From Limnoperna fortunei (lineage: Eukaryota; Mollusca; Bivalvia; Mytilida; Modiolidae), in the NCBI GenBank assembly GCA_944474755.1, contig OX104112.1, positions 86,503,756-86,567,755 on the forward strand: a stretch of 64,000 bases of DNA. Direction: 5' to 3'. A model generated the notes under the pieces. The model was not told the DNA's origin. It did not search any database and saw only the letters and a list, made by a program, of their open reading frames with translations. Made by a program: the position numbers and the translations under genes. Below, piece after piece: positions 24,901 to 36,900 of this stretch (positions are counted from its first letter, which is position 1; each line of letters starts with the position of its first letter).

Positions 24901-27900
24901 TTACGGCGTTTGTTACTGTTTAGTGTATGTTTCAAACCTTGTATCTTCGTTATAACGGTGTTTGTTACTGTTTGGTGTAGGTTTCAAACCTTGTGTCATC
25001 GTTATAACGGCGTTTGTTACTGTTCAGTGTATTTTTTAAACCTTGTATCATCGTTATAACGGCGTTTGTTACTATTAAGTGTAGGTTTAAAACCTGTTAT
25101 TGTCGTTATAATGGCGTTTGTTACTGTTTAGTGTATTTTTTAAACCTTGTATCATCGTTATAAGGTTGTTTGTTACTGTTAAGTGTAGGTTTTAAACGTT
25201 GTATCGTAGTTATAACGGTGTTTGTTACTGTTTAGTGTAGGTTTCAAACCTTGTATCATCGTTATAAAGGTGTTTGTTACTGTTTAGTGTAGGTTTCAAA
25301 CCTTGTGTCATCGTTATAACGGCGTTTGTTACTGTTTAGTGTATGTTTCAAACCTTGTAACTTCTTTATAACGGTGTTTGGTACTGTGTAGTGTAGGTTT
25401 CAAACCTGCTATCATCGTTATAACGGCGTTTGTTACTGTTCAGTGTATTTTTTAAACCTTGTATCATCGTTATAACGGCGTTTGTTACTATTAAGTGTAG
25501 GTTTAAAACCTGTAATTGTCGTTATAATGGCGTTTGTTACTGTTTAGTGTATTTTTTAAACCTTGTATCATCGTTATAAGGTTGTTTGTTACTGTTAAGT
25601 GTAGGTTTTAAACCTTGTATCGTCGTTATAACGGTGTTTGTTACTGTTTAGTGTAGGTTTCAAACCTTGTGTCATCGTTATAACGGCGTTTGTTACTGTT
25701 TAGTGTATGTTTCAAACCTTGTATCATCGTTATTACGGTGTTTGTTACTGTTTAGTGTAGGTTTCAAACCTTGTATCATCGTTATAACGGTGTTTGTTAC
25801 TGTTTAGTGTAGGTTTCAAACCTTGTATCATCGTTATAACGGTGTTTGTTACTGTTTAGTGTATGTTTCAAACCTTGTGTCATCGTTATAACGGCGTTTG
25901 TTACTGTTCAGTGTATTTTTTAAACCTTGTATCATCGTTATAACGGCGTTTGTTACTATTAAGTGTAGGTTTAAAACCTGTTATTGTCGTTATAATGGCG
26001 TTTGTTACTGTTTAGTGTATTTTTTAAACCTTGTATCATCGTTATAAGGTTGTTTGTTACTGTTAAGTGTAGGTTTTAAACGTTGTATCGTAGTTATAAC
26101 GGTGTTTGTTACTGTTTAGTGTAGGTTTCAAACCTTGTATCATCGTTATAACGGTGTTTGTTACTGTTTAGTGTAGGTTTCAAACCTTGTGTCATCGTTA
26201 TAACGGCGTTTGTTACTGTTTAGTGTATGTTTCAAACCTTGTATCATCGTTATAACGGCGTTGTTACTGTTTAGTGTAGGTTTCAAACCTGCTATCATCG
26301 TTATAACGGCGTTTGTTACTGTTCAGTGTATTTTTTAAACCTTGTATCATCGTTATAACGGCGTTTGTTACTATTAAGTGTAGGTTTAAAACCTGTTATT
26401 GTCGTTATAATGGCGTTTGTTACTGTTTAGTGTATTTTTTAAACCTTGTATCATCGTTATAAGGTTGTTTGTTACTGTTAAGTGTAGGTTTTAAACCTTG
26501 TATCGTCGTTATAACGGTGTTTGTTACTGTTTAGTGTAGGTTTCAAACCTTGTATCATCGTTATAACGGTGTTTGTTACTGTTTAGTGTAGGTTTCAAAC
26601 CTTGTGTCATCGTTATAACGGCGTTTGTTACTGTTTAGTGTATGTTTCAAACCTTGTATCATCGTTATAACGGCGTTGTTACTGTTTAGTGTATGTTTCA
26701 AACCTTGTATCATCGTTATAACGGTGTTTGTTACTGTTCAGTGTATGTTTCAAACCTTGTATCATCGTTATAACGGTGTTTGTTACTGTTTAGTGTATGT
26801 TTCAAACCTTGTAACTTCTTTATAACGGTGTTTGGTACTGTGTAGTGTAGGTTTCAAACCTGCTATCATCGTTATAACGGCGTTTGTTACTGTTCAGTGT
26901 ATTTTTTAAACCTTGTATCATCGTTATAACGGCGTTTGTTACTATTAAGTGTAGGTTTAAAACCTGTTATTGTCGTTATAATGGCGTTTGTTACTGTTTA
27001 GTGTATTTTGTAAACCTTGTATCATCGTTATAAGGTTGTTTGTTACTGTTAAGTGTAGGTTTTAAACCTTGTATCGTCGTTATAACGGTGTTTGTTACTG
27101 TTTAGTGTAGGTTTCAAACCTTGTGTCATCGTTATAACGGCGTTTGTTACTGTTTAGTGTATGTTTCAAACCTTGTATCATCGTTATAACGGCGTTGTTA
27201 CTGTTTAGTGTAGGTTTCAAACCTAGTATCATCGTTATAACGGTGTTTGTTACTGTTCAGTGTATGTTTCAAACCTTGTATCATCGTTATAACGGTGTTT
27301 GTTACTGTTTAGTGTATGTTTCAAACCTTGTATCATCGTTATAACGGCGTTGTTTTTGTTTAGTGTAGGTTTCAAACCTTGTATCATCGTTATAACGGCA
27401 TTTGTTACTGTTAAGTGTATGTTTCAAACTTTGTATCATCGTTATAACGGTGTTTGTTACTGTTTAGTGTAGGTTTCAAACCTTGTGTCATCGTTATAAC
27501 GGCGTTTGTTACTGTTTAGTGTATGTTTCAAACCTTGTATCATCGTTATAACGGCGTTGTTACTGTTTAGTGTATGTTTCAAACCTTGTATCATCGTTAT
27601 AACGGTGTTTGTTACTGTTCAGTGTATGTTTCAAACCTTGTATCATCGTTATAACGGTGTTTGTTACTGTTTAGTGTATGTTTCAAACCTTGTAACTTCT
27701 TTATAACAGTGTTTGGTACTGTGTAGTGTAGGTTTCAAACCTGCTATCATCGTTATAACGGCGTTTGTTACTGTTCAGTGTATTTTTTAAACCTTGTATC
27801 ATCGTTATAACGGCGTTTGTTACTATTAAGTGTAGGTTTAAAACCTGTAATTGTCGTTATAATGGCGTTTGTTACTGTTTAGTGTATTTTTTAAACCTTG

Positions 27901-30900
27901 TATCATCGTTATAAGGTTGTTTGTTACTGTTAAGTGTAGGTTTTAAACCTTGTATCGTCGTTATAACGGTGTTTGTTACTGTTTAGTGTAGGTTTCAAAC
28001 CTTGTATCATCGTTATAACGGTGTTTGTTACTGTTTAGTGTAGGTTTCAAACCTTGTGTCATCGTTATAAAGGCGTTTGTTACTGTTTAGTGTATGTTTC
28101 AAACCTTGTATCATCGTTATAACGGCGTTGTTACTGTTTAGTGTATGTTTCAAACCTTGTATCATCGTTATAACGGTGTTTGTTACTGTTCAGTGTATGT
28201 TTCAAACCTTGTATCATCGTTATAACGGTGTTTGTTACTGTTTAGTGTATGTTTCAAACCTTGTAACTTCTTTATAACGGTGTTTGGTACTGTGTAGTGT
28301 AGGTTTCAAACCTGCTATCATCGTTATAACGGCGTTTGTTACTGTTCAGTGTATTTTTAAACCTTGTATCATCGTTATAACGGCGTTTGTTACTATAAAG
28401 TGTAGGTTTAAAACCTGTAATTGTCGTTATAATGGCGTTTGTTACTGTTTAGTGTATTTTTTAAACCTTGTATCATCGTTATAAGGTTGTTTGTTACTGT
28501 TAAGTGTAGGTTTTAAACCTTGTATCGTCGTTATAACGGTGTTTGTTACTGTGTAGTGTAGGTTTCAAACCTGCTATCATCGTTATAACGGCGTTTGTTA
28601 CTGTTCAGTGTATTTTTTAAACCTTGTATCATCGTTATAACGGCGTTTGTTACTATTAAGTGTAGGTTTAAAACCTGTAATTGTCGTTATAATGGCGTTT
28701 GTTACTGTTTAGTGTATTTTTTAAACCTTGTATCATCGTTATAAGGTTGTTTGTTACTGTTAAGTGTAGGTTTTAAACCTTGTATCGTCGTTATAACGGT
28801 GTTTGTTACTGTTTAGTGTATGTTTCAAACCTTGTATCATCGTTATTACGGTGTTTGTTACTGTTTAGTGTAGGTTTCAAACCTTGTATCATCGTTATAA
28901 CGGTGTTTGTTACTGTTTAGTGTAGGTTTCAAACCTTGTATCATCGTTATAACGGTGTTTGTTACTGTTAGTGTATGTTTCAAACCTTGTATAATCGTTA
29001 TTACGGCGTTTGTTACTGTTTAGTGTAGGTTTCAAACATTGTATCTTCGTTATAACGGTGTTTGTTACTGTTTGGTGTAGGTTTCAAACCTTGTGTCATC
29101 GTTATAACGGCGTTTGTTACTGTTCAGTGTATTTTTTAAACCTTGTATCATCGTTATAACGGCGTTTGTTACTATTAAGTGTAGGTTTAAAACCTGTTAT
29201 TGTCGTTATAATGGCGTTTGTTACTGTTTAGTGTATTTTTTAAACCTTGTATCATCGTTATAAAGGTTGTTTGTTACTGTTAAGTGTAGGTTTTAAACGT
29301 TGTATCGTAGTTATAACGGTGTTTGTTACTGTTTAGTGTAGGTTTCAAACCTTGTATCATCGTTATAACGGTGTTTGTTACTGTTTAGTGTAGGTTTCAA
29401 ACCTTGTGTCATCGTTATAACGGCGTTGTTACTGTTTAGTGTATGTTTCAAACCTTGTATCATCGTTATAACGGCGTTGTTACTGTTTAGTGTAGGTTTC
29501 AAACCTGCTATCATCGTTATAACGGCGTTTGTTACTGTTCAGTGTATTTTTTAAACCTTGTATCATCGTTATAACGGTGTTTGTTTACTATTAAGTGTAG
29601 GTTTAAAACCTGTTATTGTCGTTATAATGGCGTTTGTTACTGTTTAGTGTATTTTTTAAACCTTGTATCATCGTTATAAGGTTGTTTGTTACTGTTAAGT
29701 GTAGGTTTTAAACCTTGTATCGTCGTTATAACGGTGTTTGTTACTGTTTAGTGTAGGTTTCAAACCTTGTATCATCGTTATAACGGTGTTTGTTACTGTT
29801 TAGTGTAGGTTTCAAACCTTGTGTCATCGTTATTACGGCGTTTGTTACTGTTTAGTGTATGTTTCAAACCTTGTATCATCGTTATAACGGCGTTGTTACT
29901 GTTTAGTGTATGTTTCAAACCTTGTATCATCGTTATAACGGTGTTTGTTACTGTTCAGTGTATGTTTCAAACCTTGTATCATCGTTATAACGGTGTTTGT
30001 TACTGTTTAGTGTATGTTTCAAACCTTGTAACTTCTTTATAACGGTGTTTGGTACTGTGTAGTGTAGGTTTCAAACCTGCTATCATCGTTATAACTGCGT
30101 TTGTTACTGTTCAGTGTATTTTTTAAACCTTGTATCATCGTTATAACGGCGTTTGTTACTATTAAGTGTAGGTTTAAAACCTGTTATTGTCGTTATAATG
30201 GCGTTTGTTACTGTTTAGTGTATTTTGTAAACCTTGTATCATCGTTATAAGGTTGTTTGTTACTGTTAAGTGTAGGTTTTAAACCTTGTATCGTCGTTAT
30301 AACGGTGTTTGTTACTGTTTAGTGTAGGTTTCAAACCTTGTGTCATCGTTATAACGGCGTTTGTTACTGTTTAGTGTATGTTTCAAACCTTGTATCATCG
30401 TTATAACGGCGTTGTTACTGTTTAGTGTAGGTTTCAAACCTAGTATCATCGTTATAACGGTGTTTGTTACTGTTCAGTGTATGTTTCAAACCTTGTATCA
30501 TCGTTATAACGGTGTTTGTTACTGTTTAGTGTATGTTTCAAACCTTTTATCATCGTTATAACGGCGTTGTTTTTGTTTAGTGTAGGTTTCAAACCTTGTA
30601 TCATCGTTATAACGGCATTTGTTACTGTTAAGTGTATGTTTCAAACTTTGTATCATCGTTATAACGGCGTTTGTTACTGTTTAGTGTAGGTTTCAAACCT
30701 TGTGTCATCGTTATAACGGCGTTTGTTACTGTTTAGTGTATGTTTCAAACCTTGTATCATCGTTATAACGGCGTTGTCACTGTTTAGTGTATGTTTCAAA
30801 CCTTGTATCATCGTTATAACGGTGTTTGTTACTGTTCAGTGTATGTTTCAAACCTTGTATCATCGTTATAACGGTGTTTGTTACTGTTTAGTGTATGTTT

Positions 30901-33900
30901 CAAACCTTGTAACTTCTTTATAACGGTGTTTGGTACTGTGTAGTGTAGGTTTCAAACCTGCTATCATCGTTATAACGGCGTTTGTTACTGTTCAGTGTAT
31001 TTTTTAAACCTTGTATCATCGTTATAACGGCGTTTGTTACTATTAAGTGTAGGTTTAAAACCTGTAATTGTCGTTATAATGGCGTTTGTTACTGTTTAGT
31101 GTATTTTTTAAACCTTGTATCATCGTTATAAGGTTGTTTGTTACTGTTAAGTGTAGGTTTTAAACCTTGTATCGTTATAACGGTGTTTGTTACTGTTTAG
31201 TGTATGTTTCAAACCTTGTATAATCGTTATTACGGCGTTTGTTACTGTTTAGTGTAGGTTTCAAACATTGTATCTTCGTTATAACGGTGTTTGTTACTGT
31301 TTGGTGTAGGTTTCAAACCTTGTGTCATCGTTATAACGGCGTTTGTTACTGTTCAGTGTATTTTTTAAACCTTGTATCATCGTTATAACGGCGTTTGTTA
31401 CTATTAAGTGTAGGTTTAAAACCTGTTATTGTCGTTATAATGGCGTTTGTTACTCTTTAGTGTATTTTTTAAACCTTGTATCATCGTTATAAGGTTGTTT
31501 GTTACTGTTAAGTGTAGGTTTTAAACGTTGTATCGTAGTTATAACGGTGTTTGTTACTGTTTAGTGTAGGTTTCAAACCTTGTATCATCGTTTTAACGGT
31601 GTTTGTTACTGTTTAGTATAGGTTTCAAACCTTGTGTCATCGTTATAACGGCGTTTGTTACTGTTTAGTGTATGTTTCAAACCTTGTATCATCGTTATAA
31701 CGGCGTTGTTACTGTTTAGTGTAGGTTTCAAACCTGCTATCATCGTTATAACGGCGTTTGTTACTGTTCAGTGTATTTTTTAAACCTTGTATCATCGTTA
31801 TAACGGCGTTTGTTACTATTAAGTGTAGGTTTAAAACCTGTTATTGTCGTTATAATGGCGTTTGTTACTGTTTAGTGTATTTTTTAAACCTTGTATCATC
31901 GATATAAGGTTGTTTGTTACTGTTAAGTGTAGGTTTTAAACCTTGTATCGTCGTTATAACGGTGTTTGTTACTGTTTAGTGTAGGTTTCAAACCTTGTAT
32001 CATCGTTATAACGGTGTTTGTTACTGTTTAGTGTAGGTTTCAAACCTTGTGTCATCGTTATAACGGCGTTTGTTACTGTTTAGTGTATGTTTCAAACCTT
32101 GTATCATCGTTATAACGGCGTTGTTACTGTTTAGTGTATGTTTCAAACCTTGTATCATCGTTATAACGGTGTTTGTTACTGTTCAGTGTATGTTTCAAAC
32201 CTTGTATCATCGTTATAACGGTGTTTGTTACTGTTTAGTGTATGTTTCAAACCTTGTAACTTCTTTATAACGGTGTTTGGTACTGTGTAGTGTAGGTTTC
32301 AAACCTGCTATCATCGTTATAACGGCGTTTGTTACTGTTCAGTGTATTTTTTAAACCTTGTATCATCGTTATAACGGCGTTTGTTACTATTAAGTGTAGG
32401 TTTAAAACCTGTTATTGTCGTTATAATGGCGTTTGTTACTGTTTAGTGTATTTTGTAAACCTTGTATCATCGTTATAAGGTTGTTTGTTACTGTTAAGTG
32501 TAGGTTTTAAACCTTGTATCGTCGTTATAACGGTGTTTGTTACTGTTTAGTGTAGGTTTCAAACCTTGTGTCATCGTTATAACGGCGTTTGTTACTGTTT
32601 AGTGTATGTTTCAAACCTTGTATCATCGTTATAACGGCGTTGTTACTGTTTAGTGTAGGTTTCAAACCTAGTATCATCGTTATAACGGTGTTTGTTACTG
32701 TTCAGTGTATGTTTCAAACCTTGTATCATCGTTATAACGGTGTTTGTTACTGTTTAGTGTATGTTTCAAACCTTGTATCATCGTTATAACGGCGTTGTTT
32801 TTGTTTAGTGTAGGTTTCAAACCTTGTATCATCGTTATAACGGTGTTTGTTACTGTTCAGTGTATGTTTCAAACCTTGTATCATCTTTGTAACGGCGTTT
32901 GTTACTGTATAGTGTATGTTTCAAACCTTGTATCATCGTTATAGCGGTGTTAACTGCATATTGTTATTTGAAACAAAACAGATGTTATAATTACATTCCT
33001 TTTTATCCCTTTTTACGAAAAAAATACTCACAGGTCCATATTTCTCGCCGTGATGCTCTGTCGTTTCAGACGTCACATCAGGATTACCTTTCTCATGTGT
33101 TTTTGTGTTGTTGGATTTGCAACAATGTGAGCAACATTGTATTAATTTATGGAGTATAGCTTTTAAAGATCCTAAAATGTTTAAAGGAACAGGGAGTTCC
33201 ATTCCATCTCCTATATAATCCATGTACAAAATACTCCTTGAGAACTTCCACTCTACATCTGCATCTTCCTGCGAATTTTAAGTTATAAAGTTATTTTTGA
33301 CTCTTAGGAAACGTGTGTACGCATTGTTCTGCTCAAGATTATGCATGAATTACATATTTATTCCCATAAAAATGTCTTTTGAACTATTATATAACTAAGC
33401 TAAGCTAAATATCCACGATATTTACTAATATTAACAAAACCACACCAATATGGCCAACGCTACAGGGCTAAGTTAAACATCGGACAATAGAAATGAGCCC
33501 TGTTAACCAAACTGAAATAAAATTCAATGTTGTTATCCCAATTCAAAATTGCCGCTACCTCAGGACAGTTTAACAAAGGACTTTATCCAAAAAAATTTCA
33601 TGTATTTTTCTAAGAAAGTTCAAAGCTGACTGAATCCATATTGTAAGTTGTGTATTGAATATTCCTTAAAACGTTGTTTTTATTTCTATTATATTCGGAA
33701 ATCCTAAATCGCTGTTTTAGTTGAACACTGAATGAACAAAATTAGACAAAGCAGCAGCAATCTAACTTGAATTGCCCTCCAACAGGTTTGGCTTTTTATG
33801 CGAATCAAAAATTCACAATGTTATTACCACAGGACCGTATGCGAAATTAATGTATTACTGCCATTTTCTCAGAAACTGCAAAGCTGATTGAATTCATATT

Positions 33901-36900
33901 AGATGTGAATTTTTGGGGGTAATTCTCTATAAAGTTAAGGTTTTTTTTGTTTCGACCGGAAATACAAGATGGCTTCAAGAACTTACCTTTTTAGAAACTC
34001 CAAAGCTGTTTCAAGTCTTATTTTACCAAACAGCAATACTCATTTTATGGTTCTGTTATGTAAGTCGAAAAATGAAATTGGCTGACATTACAGGAATTAC
34101 TTTACCTGCACGAGGATGTCGCGTTCATTGCTTATATAATCAGGTAAGTGAAATTTTTGAGAGCCACTGGTTTATTGTTTCCGGTAAATATTTCCATAAA
34201 AAAACTTCTGTTTATTTTAATGTTTTATGATTGTACATTTTATATTAAGACAGAAATTTAATAGTTTCCATATTTACCGTAATGTCTTGGTATGACCTCG
34301 TCATCATAGCAATGAGCATGTTTAAAAGTACTATCACCATGGATACATTGTAAGCGCCAAATATAATGTACCCTATATCTTCAGTAAAAGTATTCTTATA
34401 TTGACCCAGCCTCACAAGATCTGTATCGCCAAAACCAAACAAAGACCAAAACACAGTTCTAAACGTAGTTAAACCGCTGAAATATAAGAGTGCATGAAAT
34501 ACTAAAATCGCCAATTTTATCATGAAAAGTTGTGCATTAACATGTATAAACTAACACTTTTTTTGTGTGAAAGGTAACCCCATACCTTCAAAATACTCAA
34601 CACTAATTCAACAAGATAGTATATAAACGGCAGTTTGGACACAATATAATCATGCGTCAGATGACCTATTATAGGTTGTCGGTATGTACGTAGAAATTTA
34701 TTTGGAAATAATTATGTGTAGATGTTACTGATCTACAAACTAAACGTTGGATCTTAATTTGAAAACATGAATTGATTGCATATGATTGTAGTATCGTAAC
34801 AGAAGTACTGAGATACCATTATAAAAAATAAAAAGGACATATTGGTGGACGAGTAGATAGAGTAGTTATAGTCATCATCTATTGATCACAGGTGTGTCAA
34901 CACCGAGGTTGTGAGTTTGGGTCTTTCTGCGACAGGGTATTGACTCCAAAACCTGAGTAACCGAGTGTTTTCATCTGGTAGCACGCTTTCCTCTTGCCGG
35001 TAAACTAGACGCCATGATTTTGCCGAAATTGGCATTAGTCACGTTAAAACAAAACAAATAATTAATATATAATAATTTAATCTGCTTTGTACGCTAAAAT
35101 CGAATTGGCTAATTCAAATAATAAAGCCCACATTATACGATATAACTTGCGTTCGTCAAATGACCTATTCTTACGCCGTTAAAATTCAAATAGTACAATG
35201 ACGTCATTGATATTTTGACCGTTAAAATTGTCGATTTATGGTTAAAATTACATTATAAAGAATATTTCGAATTCCAGTACAGGTTATACTATATAACAAG
35301 TTTTGGTTCTGTTTACACTATTAATAAACCGCTTTACCGCTTTGCAGTTTTTTAGACGTAAACAGACGTTATATCGTATAACCTGTTAAGAAATTTGAAG
35401 TATTCCTTAAATAAATGTATTATCTCGAACGAATTAAACAGCAGTAACGTATAATCTCAACTCTATTATGAAAGTAGTAACATCCAATTATGGAATGACT
35501 TACTCTGCAAAATACACCTCTGCCCGAGTAGTAAAATTGTGATCTGTAACTTCTATATTTCCTCTAATACTATAATACCAAAACAGGTTATGCAGACCAA
35601 CCATGAAAGCAGATAATACTAAGAGGAAGAGTACCAAAAATTTTAATATGTCCTGAAAAAAATAATATTTAACTGTGATACAAACTACGGAGATAAAAAT
35701 GCCAACAGTATCACAGCGTTCTGCTAAAAATATCTTTTTATTTGGCCTTGTCCAAAACATTTAAATAGACGGTTTGTTTTTTTCCCAGATTTTTTATATA
35801 CAAAAAATCCTAGCAAAATAATGCCACACATTGAATAAACTAATCGTACCGCCTGAATTTTTTAAATTTATTTTAAGAGTAACAGTTGTACCTTTATCAT
35901 GTTACCAAGTGATATCTGTAATGGACCTAGAGCTTCATTGGCTGGCAGCAAGTAAGAAATCCGAGAAAAACTTAAAATGTTGGCAATAGCAAATAAACTT
36001 TCTGCAACATTAATTGGGTCGAAACGATCCCAATAAAATCGATCTGTAATAATAAACAATTCGATTAAACAGTTTATTTAATCAATATTTTTAAAGATTT
36101 CATACTTAGATCATTAATACGATTAAATATAAAGTAACCGCAGGTCTCCAACTGGAGAAGGCATTATTAACGTTATAGGGGAAAAACACTAATCCAATTC
36201 TTTAAGATTTTCTACTAAATTTGTTATTTTTTTAATTAGCGCAGCTCTTTTGCCTTAAGTGCAACTTGTATCCAGAATCGTACGTGACTTCCAAGAGAAA
36301 ACCTGCTTCCGGGGTAAACCTCACTCTAAAAATAGCACTTATTTTCAGAAAATCTTGGTATATAGGTCATGTAGTGAATGTGACATAAAACATACTAAAC
36401 ACCATTAGAACAGAGCACGTTAGGACTCAAAAATTCGCCAATATATTCATCTTTCAGAAAAACTTTTATTCATTAAAATCCAGTTAGTAGTTTTTAATAT
36501 ACACTAAGATAAACAGGACTATTTTGTTTGTAAGTACTATTTTCTTATATATGTTCTAAATTTGATTGGTCCCCTTTAGTGTCTTGACACCTAAAATATG
36601 TCGATTTTGCGGTGTCAAGTAGGATCGGAAGTCATCTTATAAAATATTGTACTGTTCCGCTACAGTTATGTATATACAATGTTTGAGAAGGCCGATATAC
36701 AATATCAATAAGCAAAAAAGAAACTCTTAGAAGGTTTATGAATACAAATTAGTAAACAGAATAAAAAATATCGAAATCCAAAATACGTCATTCTCTTAAA
36801 AACAAATAATGTCGTATTTATTATGTCGTATCATTTTAATCAAACAAACCTGCGTTCAACCAATAGAACGGCAAGTGATGGTTGTAAAGCAAATTTTTTG

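Larger units (their letters stand above)
12755..33031 (-). other. TRPC-A intron 11 (20.3 kb)
   Basis: Outer ends are ordinary intron. The segment next to exon 12 (12755 to about 13060) aligns with TRPC-B intron 11, e.g. AGACTACA and the GTTAC(C)AG-TTATTTCACA block. Everything from 13165 to 32957 is satellite plus the LINE-derived insert. No other gene is seen inside. Confidence 0.88.

Noticed and set aside
15128..32944. Recurrent 66-92-residue open frames in the satellite (e.g. 26625-26825, 27144-27344)
   Set aside because: They repeat with the monomer and appear on both strands. Their content is fixed by the repeat unit and they lack any gene signal.
13165..32957. Direct-repeat array resembling a giant CRISPR
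   Set aside because: The 52-bp monomers are contiguous with no unique spacers, and the context is an intron of a spliced animal gene; it is a satellite.
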